Assembly: GCA_029783825.1 (NCBI GenBank)
Contig: JAREIK010012336.1
Span: 22,959 to 86,958 of the forward strand
DNA from: Sapria himalayana
Taxonomy: Eukaryota; Streptophyta; Magnoliopsida; Malpighiales; Rafflesiaceae
DNA: 64,000 bases
Reading direction: 5' to 3'
Shown: in pieces, positions 23,612 to 36,192 of the stretch
Layout: every line of letters begins with the position of its first letter
Numbering within the stretch: position 1 is the first letter of the stretch
Notes under the pieces: generated by a model
Database searches by the model: none
What the model was told of the DNA's origin: nothing
The model's input: only the letters and a program-made list of their open reading frames with translations
Made by a program: the position numbers and the translations under genes

Positions 23612-26600
23612 ATATAAAGTTAAATCAGCAAACTCCTTAACCCCGTAATGCCTAAATACATAAACCATTAAACTACTAAATACTACTTAAGAATTAATAA
23701 ATCTAATTTTTATTGCTATTTATTATATTTTTAAATATTCATTTTAATTATTTATTAGTGTATTTATTAAGAAATATTTATTAAAAAATAAATTATGAGT
23801 GGGACGAATATAATTTAAATAATATATTATTTATCTAAAAAAAATATACGCTTATAAAAGAAGAATAAATTTAAAAATTAAAAATAATTATCGAGTAATA
23901 TAAGTTACTTTAATTTTGAATCAATTTGGGTTTTGTAAATATTTTTTAATTAATATATATCTTAATATTAATAGTTTATAAATTTAATTTTTGATCATTA
24001 TTATAATAACTATCAATAAAATTATTTATATTTAATTTATATGATATATAATTATTAATATTATAATAACAAATTATTGTATTAAAATTTCAAAAATTTT
24101 AAATATTATTATATTTTCAAATGTTTTAACCTATGAAAATGATAAAAAATTATATAAATTTTTTTGTTATTTTATTTTTTTAAATAAAATCTATAAACCA
24201 CTAAAAGCCTAAAAACATAAATCGCTAAACTCCTAACGACAAAACCTCTAAATACTTAAACCATTAAACTAGTATACATTAATAATAAATCTTTAATCTC
24301 ATTTTAATATTTATTTTATATAATTTTTAATTTTTATTTTAATTATTTATCAGTTTAATTTTATAGAAATATTAATTATAAAATAAATTATTAGTGAGAT
24401 AGATCTAATTTAATTTAAATCGGTATCCCTAAATAATAAATAATAAATATCAAATTTTTTTATTAAAATTTTAAATATTCATTTTAATTATTTATTTGTT
24501 TTTATATATATAAATATTAATTACAAAATAAATTGAGTTAGACAAATATAATTTATATAAATTGTTTTTCATCAAAAAAGTATAGATAAACTTTTTAAAA
24601 GAAAAGAAGATTTCAAAGCAAAAAATTATTATATAGTAATATATTATGCTTTGCTTCTGAATCATTTTAGGTTTTGTAATTATATATTAATTGATACCTA
24701 TCTTATTAATAATATATTATTAATTTAATTTTTGGATCATTATTAGAATATTTATCAATAAAATTGATTATATTGACTTTATATGATATATAAATATAAT
24801 GGTATTATAAATAAAGATTGTATTCACTTTTTAAAAAAATTTAAAAATTATTATATTTTGAATGGTTATAACCTTTGAAAATATCAAAAAATAATAAAAA
24901 TATATTTTTTATTATTTTTTTTTAAATAAAACCTTTAAACCACTAAAAGCCTAAAAACATAAATTACAAAACTCCAAAACGAGAAAACAACTAAATACTT
25001 AAACCATTAAACTGGTATACATTAATAATAAATAATAAATAATAAATCTCATATTAATTTTTATTCAATATAATTTTAAATTTTTATTTTAATTATTTAT
25101 TAGTTTATTTTAGAGAAATATTAATTAAAAAATAATTTATTAGTGAGACTGATCTAATTTAAATTAAACCGGTATCCCTAAATAATAAATAATAAATTTT
25201 ATTTTTTTTTCATTATAATTTTAAATATTCATTTTAATTATTTATTTGTTTATTTATATATAAATATTAATTACAAAATAATTTATAAGTTACACAAATA
25301 TAATTTATATAAATTAATTTTCATCAAAAAATTATAGATAAACTTTTTAAAAGAAAAAAAAATTTCAAAACAAAAAATTATTGTTTAGTAAAATATTTTG
25401 CTTTGCTTCTGAATCATTTTATGTTTTGTAATTATATTTTAATTGATATCTATCTTATTAATAAGAGATTATTAAGTTATTTTTTCATCATTATTAGAAT
25501 ATTTATCGCTAAAAAAAAGTTTATATTGAATTTATATGATATATAAATAAAATGATTATTATAACTATATATTGTATTCACTTTTGAAATATATTTTAAA
25601 TTATAATATTTTCATGGGTTATAACCTTTGAAAATGTGAAAAAATAAAAAAAAATATTTATTCTTTGTTATTCTATTGTTTAATTAAAACCTATACACCA
25701 CTAAATGCCTAAGCATTTAAATCACTAAACTACAAAATCCTGATACCTCTATATAGATAATCCTTTAAATCGGTATACCCTATATAATTATAAATAAATT
25801 TCATTTTTATTTGTTTTCATTATAATTTAAAAAATTCATTTTGATTGTTTAGTTTTTTATTTTTATATATGTATTAATTATAAAATAAATTATGAGTTAA
25901 AAATATAATTTAAAAAAATTATTTTTTATCAAAAAATTAATAAGCTTATAAAAAAAATAAAAATTTAAAAACAAATAATTATTATTTAGTAATATATTAT
26001 GCTTTGATTTTGAATCATTTTAAGTTTTGATATTATATTTTAAGTAATATCAATCTTATTCATAATAGATTTTTAATTTATTTTTTGATAATAATTAGAA
26101 TATTTATCAATAAAATTGTTTATATTAAATTTATATGATATATAAATATTATGATTATTATAATTAAATATTGTTATCACTTTTGAAAAAAATTTAAAAA
26201 TTATTATATTTTCAAAGTTTATAATCTTAAAAAAAGAGAAAAATAATAAAAATAAATTTTTAGTTATTTAATTTTTTAAATAAACCTATAGACCATTAAT
26301 TGCTTACATACTTATATTAGTAAGCTCATTAACCCCGAAACCCCTAAATACATAAACATTTTAACATCTATATACTACTTAATAAATAATAAATCTCATT
26401 TTTATTTATATTTATTATAATTTAAATATTCATTTTAATTATTTATAGTTTAATTATTTAGAAAAATTAATTACAAAATAAATTTCGAGTAAGACAAATA
26501 TTATTTAAATAATTTATTTTTAATCAAAAAAAATATAAGCTTATAAAAAGGACATTTTTAAAAATTAAATATTATTATTTAGTAATATATTTTGATTTAT

Positions 26601-29600
26601 TTTGAATCATTTTGTGTTAGTGTAAATATATTTTAATTAATATTTATATTATATAGTTTATAAATTTAATTTTTGATCATTATTATATTATCAATTATTA
26701 AAATTGATTATATTGAATTTATATGATATATACTTAGTAAAATTAATATAATTATACATAGTATTCACATTTCAAAAAATTTTAAAAATTATCTTATTTT
26801 TAAAGGTTATAACCTTTGAAAATAAGAAAAAAATCTAAAAAAAAAAATTTTTTAATTTTATTATAAAAATAAAACCTATAAACCACTAAATGCCTAAAAA
26901 CATAAATTGATAAACTCCTAAATACAAAACTCCTAAATAATCAAACCATTAAACCGGTATACCACATATAATAAATCATTAATCTCATTTTAATTCGTAT
27001 TCATTACAATTTTAAATATTCATTTTAATTATTTATTAGTTTAATTTTTATAGAAATGTTAATTACAAAATAAATAATGAGCGAGCAACTATAATTTTAA
27101 TAATTTATTTTTAATCAAAAAAAATATATAAGCATATAAAAAGAAGTACAAAATTAAAAACAAAAAATTATTATTGAGTAATATATTTTACTATTATTTT
27201 GAATCATTATGTATAGGTTTTGCAATTATATTTTAAATGCAATCAATCTTATTAATAATAGTTTATTAATTTATTATTTGATCAATTTTATAATATCTAC
27301 AATAAAATTAATTATATTGAATTTAAATGTCTTATAATTATTAAGATTATTATTACTAAATATTATATTTACTTTTGAAAAAAATTAAAAATTATTATAT
27401 TTTCAAAGGTTATAACCTTCAAAAATGATAAAAAATCACAAAAATAATTTTTTTATTATTTTATTATTTAAATAAAACTTATAAACCACTAAATGCCTAA
27501 ACATTTAAATCTCTAGACTCCTTAACCCCAAAACCCCCTATATACTTAAACCATTAAACCTATATAACCTAAATAATAAATAATAAATCTCATTTTTATT
27601 TGTATTCATTATAATTTTAATATTCATTTTAATTATTTTTATTTTATTTTTATATAAATATTAATTACAGAATAAATAATGAGTGTGACATATATAATTT
27701 AAATAAATTATTTTTTATGAAAAAAAATATTAGCTTATAAAAATAAACAAAATCTCAAAAATTTAAAATTTTATTTAGTAATATAATTTACTTTGATTTT
27801 GAATTATTTTGGGTTTTGCAAATATATTTTTATTAATATCTATCTTATTAATAATAGTTTATTAATTTATTTTTTTATCATGAAAATAATATATATTAAT
27901 AAAATTTTTTATATTAAATTTACATCATATATAATTATTAAGATTATTATAAGTAAGTATTGTATTCATATTTTAGAACTATTAAAAAATTATTATATTT
28001 TCAAAGGTTATAACCATTGAAAATCACGAAAATTAATAAAAATAAATTTGTTGTTATTTCATTGATTAAATAAAACCTATAAACACATAAATGTGTAAAC
28101 ATATAAATCAATAAACTCATTAACCCCAAAACCACAATAAACATAAACCATTTAAATAGGTATACCCTAAATAATTAATCATAAATCTCTTTTTTATTAG
28201 TATTAATTATAATTTTATATATACATTTTAATTATTTATTAGTTTATTTTTATAGAAATATAAATTAAAAAATAAATTAATAGTGAGACAGATATAATTT
28301 AAATAATTTATTTTTCATCAAAAATATATAAGCTTATAAATGGCTACAAAAATTTAAAAATTTAAAATTAATATTTAGTAAAATATTTCACTTTGATTTT
28401 GAATCATTTTAGGTTTCGTAAATATATTTTAAACAATATTTATCTTATTAATAATTGTTTATTAATCTTTTGTATGATCATTATTATAATATATATCAAT
28501 ATAATCGTTTATATTAAATTTACATGAGATATAATTATTAAGATTAGCATAACTAAATATAGTATTCACATTTAAAAAAAATTTAAAAATTGTTATAGTT
28601 TCAAAGGTTGTATCCTTCAAAAATGAGATCAAATAACAAAATTTTTTTTTTGTTATTTTATTTTTTAAATAAAACCTATAAACTACTAAATGCCTAAACA
28701 CTTAAATCACTAAATTCTTAAATCCAAAAACTCCTAAATATATAATCGTTTAAACCTGTATATTTTATCTTAATAATAATTGTTTTATTTAATATCTATC
28801 TTATTAATATATTTTACTTTGATTTTGAATCATTTTAGGTTTTGCAAATAAATTTTATTTAATATCTATCTTATTAATAATAGTTTATTAATTCATTTTA
28901 TTATCATTATCATAATATCAATAAAAAATTATTTATATTGAATTTACATAATATATAATTATTTAGATTATTATAACAAAATAATATTTTCACAATTTAA
29001 AAAAATTTAAAAATTATTAAGTTTTCAAAGGTTATAGCCTTTGAAGATAATAAAAAATAAAAAAATAAATTTTTTGTTATTAGATTTTTTAAATATAATC
29101 TAAAACGACAAAATACCTAAATTCTTAATGATTAAACTCTTAAACTCCGAAGCCCATAAATACATAAACCTTTAAATTAGCATACTGTAAATAATAAATA
29201 ATAAATCTCATTTTTATTAGTATTCATTATAATTTTAAATATTTGTTTGAATTATTAATCAGTTTAATTTTATTGAAATAATAATTACAAAATAAATTAT
29301 TACTGAGACGGATATAATTTAAATAATTTATTTTTCATCAAAAAAATATATATGCTTATAAAATTAGGCAAAATTTGTTTAAAAAAAAATTATTATTTAG
29401 TAATATATCTTATTTTGATTTTGAATCATTTTTGATTATACAATTATAATTTAATTTATATCATTCTTATAAATACAAGTTTATTAATTTATTTATTGAT
29501 AATTATTATAATAACTATCAATAAAATTATTAATATTGAGTTTACATTATATATAATTATTAAGATTATTATAACTAAATATTATATTTAAATTTAAAAA

Positions 29601-31428
29601 AATTAAAAATTATTATATTTTCAAAAGTTATAACCTTCAAAAATTAGATAAAATCACTTAAGGCATAAACACTTAAATGACTAAACCCCAAAACACCTAA
29701 ATACTAAAACCATTAAACATGTATATCCTGAATAATAAATAATAAATCTAAATTTTATTTGTATTCATTATAATTTTAAATATTTATTTTAATTATTTAT
29801 TAGTTTATTTTTATAGAATTATAAATTACAAAATAAATTATGAGGAAGACAAATATAATTTAAATAATTTATTTTTAATAACAAAAATATAAACTTATAA
29901 AGAAATCAAAATATTAAAAAAATTATTTTTTAGTAATATATACTTTTATTTTGAATAAATTTAGAATTTGCAAAATATATTTTAAATAATATCTATCTTA
30001 TTAATAATAGTTTATTAATATATTTATTGATCATTATTATAATATCTAGCCATGTGATTATTTATATTAAATTTAAATAACTTATATTTATTAGGACTAT
30101 TATAACTAAATATTATATTTACATTTGAAAAAAAATTAGAAATTTTTATATTTCAAAGGTTATAACCTTCAAAAATTAGAAAAAAAAATAAAAATAAATT
30201 TTTTGTTATATCATTGTTTAAATAAAACTTATAGACCCCTAAATGCCTAAACACTTAAATCTATAATCTCTTAAAGACAAAAGCCCCTATATACTTAAAA
30301 CATTAAACTCGTAAAACTTAAATATAATTTAAATAATTTATTTTTCATCAAAAAAAAATATATGTTATAAAAAGAAGGAAAAACTAAAAAACAAAAATTA
30401 TTATTTGGTAATTATTTTACTTTGATTTTGAATAATTTTAGGTTTTGAAATTATATTTTAATTTATATCTATCATATTAATAATAGCATATTAATACATT
30501 TTTTCATAATTAATATCATATCGATCAATAAAATTATTTAAATTTAATTTATATTAGATATAATTAAAATGATTCTTATTACTAAATATTATATTCATAT
30601 TTTTAAAAAAATTTAAAATTATCATAATTTCAAAGGTTATAACCTTTGAAAATGTGAGAAAATATCAAAAATACTTTTTTTTTATATTTCATGGTTTAAA
30701 TTAATCCTATAAACTATTAAATGCTTTTAAACTGGTATACCCTAAATAATAAATAATAAATGTCAATATTAGTTTTTTCATTATAATTTAAAATATTTAT
30801 TTTAATTATTTATTGGTTTATTTTTATTAAATAGTAATAACAATATAAATTATGAGTTAGACAAATATAATTTATATAAATTATTTTTAATCAAAATATA
30901 TAGATAAACTTATAAAAAGAAGAAAAAATTTCAAAACAAACATTTATTATATAGTAATATATTTTGCTTTCCTTCTGAATCATTTTAGGTTTTGTAATTA
31001 TATTTTAATTGATATCTATCTTATTAAAATTATATTTTAATTGATATATATCTTATTAAAATTAGATTATTAATTTATTTTTTGATCTTTATTAGAATAT
31101 TTATCAATAAAATTATTTATATTGAAAATATATGAAATATAAATATAATGATTATTATAACTAAATATTGAATTCACTTTTTAAAAAAATTTCAAAATTA
31201 TTATATTTTCAAAAGTTATAACCTTTGAAATTATCAAAAAATAATAAAAAGAAATTTTTTGTTATTTTATTTTTAAAATAAAACCTATAAACCACTAAAT
31301 AAATACACAATTAAATCAGTAAATTCTAAAACCCCGTAATACCTAAATACATAAACCATTAAACCTCTATATAATACATAATAATTAATAAATCTAATTT
31401 TTATTTCTATTTATTATAATTTTAAATA

Positions 31429-31436
31429 TTCATTTT
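31429..31436 (+). repeat. Left 8-bp target-site duplication of hAT-B
   Basis: TTCATTTT immediately before the element is repeated exactly at 36193-36200. The site lies in the satellite phrase 'ATATTCATTTTAATTATT', which resumes intact after the element. Confidence 0.9.
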
Positions 31437-31620
31437 TAGGGGTGGGCAAAAAAACCGATCAAACCGATACCCGAACCGAAACCGATCAGTCCGAACCGAA
31501 AAATTAGGTTAACCAAACCGATGGTATAGGTTTAGGTTTTTTTTTTAATTTTTTTCGCTTTAGGGTTCGGATTCGGGTTTTATCCAAAAAAAACCATGGT
31601 CACCGGTTAACCGAACCGAA
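31437..31620 (+). repeat. Left terminal and subterminal AACCG motif cluster of hAT-B
   Basis: After the 12-bp terminal repeat, AACCG occurs many times in close succession (for example 'AACCGATCAAACCGATACCC', 'CCGAACCGAAAAATTAGG', 'GGTTAACCGAACCGAACC'). hAT transposases are known to bind multiple short subterminal motifs through their zinc finger, so this cluster is a likely binding region. Confidence 0.7.
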
Positions 31621-32082
31621 CCTTAGACATATACTTGTTTTAATATTTTACATTCAGTCATAAGTTATAACCCAAACCCAAACAAACCCATTCGTAGCCC
31701 TTATACTCTCTCATTTTCTAACATCTTCATCTCCTCTCTCGTGCAAAGAACGGCTCCTCTTCTCAGCCTCCTGCGTGCCCTCCTCTAAGTAGACAACAAC
31801 TTTGTTGTTGGACATGAAATCTGCTTTAGAAAGAAGGACGGCTTGACGATGGCTGGTAAAGATTGATCAGTTTTTAAGTAAAGAAAGAGATTGTGTGGGT
31901 TCGTGGGTGGTGCTTGGTGGTGAGTTGATAGTTATTGATGGTGGTTTTCCAATGTATGGTTAGATACTGTCATACTGTGGAGTAACGATTAGCTGCAATT
32001 GGAAGGGCAGCCCGCCACTACATGGATGCAGATTTAGGAATTAAATGTGTGATCTAGGAATTATGTCAGCTTTTTCTTGCAG

Positions 32083-32172
32083 ATTTAGGAGCCCTACGAA
32101 ACTATCCTGGCTCTCCATTTCTGCCATCTGATTCCGAAATTTTGCTTGATTCTCCAGAGCACGAGGACATAG
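32083..32172 (+). other. Probable small 5' exon of the hAT-B transcript
   Basis: A 90-bp stretch is bounded by 'TTTTTCTTGCAG' (acceptor-like) on the left and 'CATAG|GTAATG' (donor-like) on the right. It precedes an intron of about 843 bp that would end at 'TTGTTATCAG' (33015), immediately before the ATG. It is less AT-rich than the intron. Assignment rests on splice-site resemblance only. Confidence 0.4.
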
Positions 32173-33015
32173 GTAATGAGGATTGCATATATGTTATCTT
32201 GTGTATAGCCTTTTCGTTTTAGTTTCCTTTGCTATTTCTTGCTCGATGAGTATTCAAAAATTATAGAAAAAAATTCTGTTTTGCAGTAAATATATGTGTA
32301 TTTTTTCAATAACACTAATGGATCTATCCTTGCAATAGTGGAGGAATTTATGCTTAAGTTATTTAACTTGGCCTTATAATTTACCTTGTATATATTCCTG
32401 CCATCCATAACAGTGCTTTCAAATCATTTACATTGGATTGATTTTGAACTCTACTTGCATGATTAATCAATAGTATCACCAACATTTTAGAAGTTTAGGT
32501 AAAGTGAGGGAACATTAGCACTAGCCATCACATGAGTGGCATGGCACAAAGACATTGGTCAAAGCCTAAAAATTGAAACTTTTAATGCTAAGAACTCATG
32601 TTCTGAAAAATAAAAATAAAATGCCTGTGGGTAGATTATGTTATTCCTTTAGCAAGAAAACAAGAGAGAAGATCAACAGAAACCAGTATTATTTTGTGCT
32701 TTGGGGCATTGGCAGAAAAAGGGTCCATAAAATGTGTACCCAGTTGAGAGTAAAAATTGATTTTGAAAACATGATAGATGTTGGAATAGACGGGGGTGGT
32801 TGTATATAAGGTAGTGGATGGGGTTTAGAAATAATAGGGCCAATGAGAACTAAAAAGGTGATTGATCATATTTTATTTATTTTTATATAATAATAATTCT
32901 GATTGATTGATTATTCTTGCAAATTTATAGAAAAAAATTCTATTTTGCAGTAAATAGTTTTTTATTGTGCTAATTGACTAATTTTTATTTGTATGGTTTT
33001 GTTAATTGTTATCAG
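32173..33015 (+). other. Probable 5' intron of the hAT-B gene
   Basis: GT at 32173 and AG at 33014-33015 flank T-rich sequence with no conserved protein. A 32-bp phrase around 'AAAAAAATTCTGTTTTGCAG' occurs twice (32261-32292 and 32925-32956), so the middle of the intron may be an insertion or local duplication. An open frame at 32573-32809 matches nothing I recognise. Confidence 0.4.
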
Positions 33016-35230
33016 ATGTCTAGTACTACTGAATCAGTTTCAAGTACTCTTCCCGACGCTTCAAATTCAGAGAATGCTTCCATTCCCTCAAGTGATAACC
33101 AAGCTGCAACAAAAGCACATACTTCTAATGATGCTACTACAACTTCAAAGGGGCGTAAAAGAAAATCATGGGTCTGGGATCATTTTGACAAGAATGATGA
33201 CAAAAATGATCCAAGAGCTAAATGTAAGTATTGTGCTAAATCTCTTGCATGTCATTCAACTAGTGGTACTAGTTGTTTAAGCAATCACTTGTCTAGGTGT
33301 AAACTCTATCCTTATAATGTTGACAAGACTCAAGCAACCTTAGCTTTCTCACCTACACCAAAGTTTAATGAGGTAGGAATAGAAAATTTTCTTGCTAATT
33401 GGAAGTTTGATCAAGAAGAGTGTAGAAAGTGGCTTGCTAGGATGGTTATTGTCGATGAGTTGTCTTTTAATTTTGTGGAGCATGAGGGGTTTCGTTCATT
33501 TTGTCGTGTTATGCAGCCACGTTTTCTAGTTCCCTCATGTAGGACTATAGGAAGAGATTGTTATAATATTTATAAGGAAGAGATGGATACATTAAAAAAG
33601 GTTTTTAAGAAGTTGTCTTCTAGAATTTGTCTCACAACTGATACATGGACATCCATTCAAAACATGTCTTATATGTGTCTTACTGCACACTTCATCGATG
33701 ATGATTGGAAATTGCATAAAAGAATTATTTCTTTTTGTCCTATTGCTGGTCATTCTGGGGAAATAATTGGTATGGCTGTTGAGAGGTGTTTGCTTAATTG
33801 GGGGATTATTAAGGTTTTTACTATAACTGTTGATAATGCATCTTCAAATGATACATGCATAAGATATTTGAAAAGAAGGCTAAATAGTTGGAAGGGAAGT
33901 TTCCTGCAATGTGATTATTTACATATGAGATGTGTTTCTCATATATTGAACTTAGTTGTAAAGGATGGCTTGAATGAATTAGATGACTCCATTGTGAGGA
34001 TTAGAAATGCAGTGAAGTATGTGCGATCTTCTCCTTCTAGAGAGCAAAAGTTCAATAATTGTGTAGAAAAAGAGAAGATAGAGAGCAAGAATCATGTATG
34101 CTTAGATGTGGAAACTAGGTGGAACTCAACATACATGATGATAGAGGCAGCCTTGAAATTTCAGAAGGCATTTGACTTGTTGGAGGCCACCGATAACAAG
34201 TATGTTTCAGAACTTTTGATGAAGAAAGGTGTACCTACTAGTGAAGATTGGGAGTATGCTAGATCATTGTTGCCTTTTCTTAAGGTTTTCTATGACACTA
34301 CTTTGAGCTTTTCTGGGTCGCTTCATGTGACTAGTAATGAATACATGAAGAAGATTTTTGGTCTTGGCTTGATGATTAATTCAAAAGTTGAAAGTGATGA
34401 TCCTAGTTTGAAAGAAATGGCTTTGAAGATGAAGGCGAAGTATGAGAAGTATTGGGTAACATTGACAATATCAATGTTTTCTTATTTATTACGGTGATTC
34501 TTGATCCTAGGTGTAAGTTGGAGTATGTAAATTGTTTAATTGACAATTTTTATTATGACAAGGATACCACAAACAAATTAAAAGACAAGGTGAACAAGGT
34601 TTTAGAGTCATTATTTCAATTTTATGGTGCATCTCAACTTTCACAAAGTATAGAAAAAATTGGAGAACAACAATTGGTGGATTTGAGTTTGGAAAGTGAT
34701 CTTCAAGATGTAGCTCAATATGCGGATTTCATGTTCAAGAAGCAAAAAATAGACCAAGACAGTTTAGATTCCAAATCTGAACTAGATAAATACTTGAATG
34801 ATGCTCGTGAGCTTTCTCAATCTTCTTTCGATTTGTTGGGTTGGTGGAAATCAAATGCAAGCAAGTACCGCATTATTTCTTTAATAGCTAAGGATGTGCT
34901 AGCTATGCCTGTGTCTACCGTTGCTTCAGAATCGGCTTTTAGCACCGGAGGTCGTGTGCTTGATTCATTCCGAAGTGCTTTAACTCCTAGCCTAGTTGAA
35001 GCTCTCATCTGTGCCCAAAATTGGTTGAGAAGTTCAATTCAGCCGATATATCTTGATAGCATCTTGGAACAACTCGAGTCAATCTATATAGGTGAATTTT
35101 TTTTGTATTTTGTTGCCTTGAAAACTATACTTCCATAATGAAATTAGTATCTCATTTAATTTATTTCTATTTTTTTGTAGAGTCATCTTGTGTCACCGAT
35201 GATCATCCTCTTTGCACAATTGATGATTAA
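33016..35230 (+). CDS. hAT-B transposase (BED zinc finger, RICESLEEPER-like), one frameshift
   Basis: This DNA transposase would cut and paste hAT-B ends in the nucleus. ATG 33016 is chosen because it follows an acceptor-like TTATCAG and gives the Ser/Thr-rich start MSSTTESVSS. In order: basic KGRKRK (45-50); BED finger from about 51 with Cys70, Cys73, His91 and Cys95; RNase-H fold with Asp209 in LTTDTWT and Asp273 in TVDNASSND; RCVSH (Cys306, His309); ETRWNSTY. After about 34450 the frame shifts at 'TATTGGGTAAC', where one G appears missing from the codons for Tyr-Trp-Gly-Asn. The rest reads in the second frame: 'ILDPRCKLEY', then the dimerisation motif 'STVASESAFSTGGRVLD' whose Glu is the likely third acidic residue, and 'AQNWLRSS'. 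A GT-AG intron (35092-35180) leads to the last exon, which ends at TAA 35228-35230. The upstream frame otherwise ends at 34497. Domains are certain; whether the missing base is real is not. Confidence 0.9.
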
Positions 35231-35384
35231 AAAGATTTGAAGATATACAATACTTGTCAGGATCACCTTTATGTTTATGAGATATGTGTACACTTCAAAT
35301 CAATGATTTGAATTTGTGAATTTTTCTCATGCTATGCTTGTTAAACACATTGAATATTTTATGTTTCAGTTGCTGTTATGCTTT

Positions 35385-35860
35385 AATTGGATTTGTTGGA
35401 ATTTTTTGTTGTTTCTGCAGTTTTCTGCAGTTTTCTGAAGTTTTTACTGTTGTTTCTGCAGCTTTTATTGTTGTTTCTGTAGCTATTGTTTCTGTATTTT
35501 ACTGCATTTTTCTATTGTTATTTGCTGCTACAATTTTCAGCAGTTTTTTAGGCTTTAAACTGCTATTTTCTATATTTTTATCACTGCATTTTGTACTTCC
35601 ATTTGCTGCATGTTGTTGTTTCTGCAGTTTATGCAATTTCTATAGTTTTTACTACTGTTTTCTAGATTTTACTGCTATTTCTGTAGTTTTTACTAGTTTT
35701 TTTTTTGAGTTTTTACTGGTTTTTTATGTTTTAACTGTAGTTTTCTACTACTGTTTGGTGCTGTAATTTTCTGCAGTTTTTTAGGTTATTTCCTGCACTT
35801 TTATTCCTGCTATTTGTTGCATTTTTTGCTAGAATTTTCAGCAGTTTTTAGGCTTAAGGT
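35385..35860 (+). repeat. Degenerate TTTCTGCAG/TTTTACTG repeat in the hAT-B 3' region
   Basis: Many imperfect copies of a roughly 9-20 base phrase, such as 'TTTCTGCAGTTTTCTGCAG' and 'GTTTCTGTAG', run from just after the transposase gene. Near 35525-35560 and 35825-35855 the phrase 'ATTTTCAGCAGTTTTTAGGC' occurs twice. An open frame across it (35329-35766) encodes only Phe/Leu/Cys-rich low-complexity sequence and is not a gene. Confidence 0.75.
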
Positions 35861-36029
35861 TGATTTTAATGCAAGAAAAATGTACATATTTTATGGATGT
35901 AAAAACTTAATATTGTAAGACATAGCAATGCCGTTTTTTTTAGTAAAATTGATGATTTAGTGTGCTTTATATTTATTTTTTTATGGTTAAAAAACTTAAA
36001 AATAATTAAAATATGTAAAATGGTTAAAA

Positions 36030-36192
36030 ACTGAAAACCGAAATACCAAACCATATTTTAACGTTTAATCGATTTAACGGTTAACCGGTTTAACGATTTA
36101 GGTTTAGGTTTACAATATTAAAAACCGTTTAGTAATGGACTGGTTTCCTAGTAGGGGTCATGGACCGGTTAACCGGTCCATGCCCACCCATA
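36030..36192 (+). repeat. Right subterminal CGGTT/AACCG cluster and terminal repeat of hAT-B
   Basis: Motifs such as 'ACGGTTAACCGGTTTAACG', 'AAAACCGTTTAG' and 'GGACCGGTTAACCGGTCC' crowd the last 160 bases before the terminal 12-bp repeat. 'GGACCGGTTAACCGGTCC' (about 36163-36180) is itself a perfect 18-bp palindrome. This cluster mirrors the left-end cluster. Confidence 0.7.

Larger units (their letters stand above)
23604..31436 (+). repeat. AT-rich satellite block, forward orientation
   Basis: About thirteen units lie here. The dyad appears near 25620, 26810, 27410, 28000 and 30640, among others. Units at about 25710-28690 repeat those at 17030-19980. The deletion-marked unit recurs at about 30317-30330, and just after it (near 30720) the next unit has lost roughly 470 bp. 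Relative to neighbours, a partial extra unit lies at about 28690-28860. No gene is visible; short frames at 27793-28020 and 28462-28701 are repeat by-products. Confidence 0.88.
31437..36192 (+). mobile_element. Complete hAT-B element (4756 bp)
   Basis: This is a second, different hAT family. The ends are TAGGGGTGGGCA at 31437 and TATGGGTGGGCA read inward from 36192, matching at 11 of 12, with a perfect 8-bp TTCATTTT duplication. Both ends carry dense AACCG/CGGTT motifs. The interior holds a 5' leader with a small exon, an 843-bp intron, a transposase gene on the + strand with one frameshift, one short 3' intron, and a T-rich degenerate repeat. The satellite unit it enters is otherwise uninterrupted. 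The nearly intact gene and matched duplication suggest a more recent arrival than hAT-A. Confidence 0.95.

Noticed and set aside
32573..32809. 78-codon frame in the hAT-B 5' intron
   Set aside because: No family resemblance, lies between probable splice sites, and codons look random.
34817..35008. Minus-strand frame opposite the hAT dimerisation domain
   Set aside because: Shadow of the transposase coding strand; no independent evidence. The same applies to 32993-33280.
35329..35766. 145-codon frame rich in Phe, Leu and Cys after the hAT-B gene
   Set aside because: It is the translation of a degenerate TTTCTGCAG-type repeat; no start context or family resemblance.
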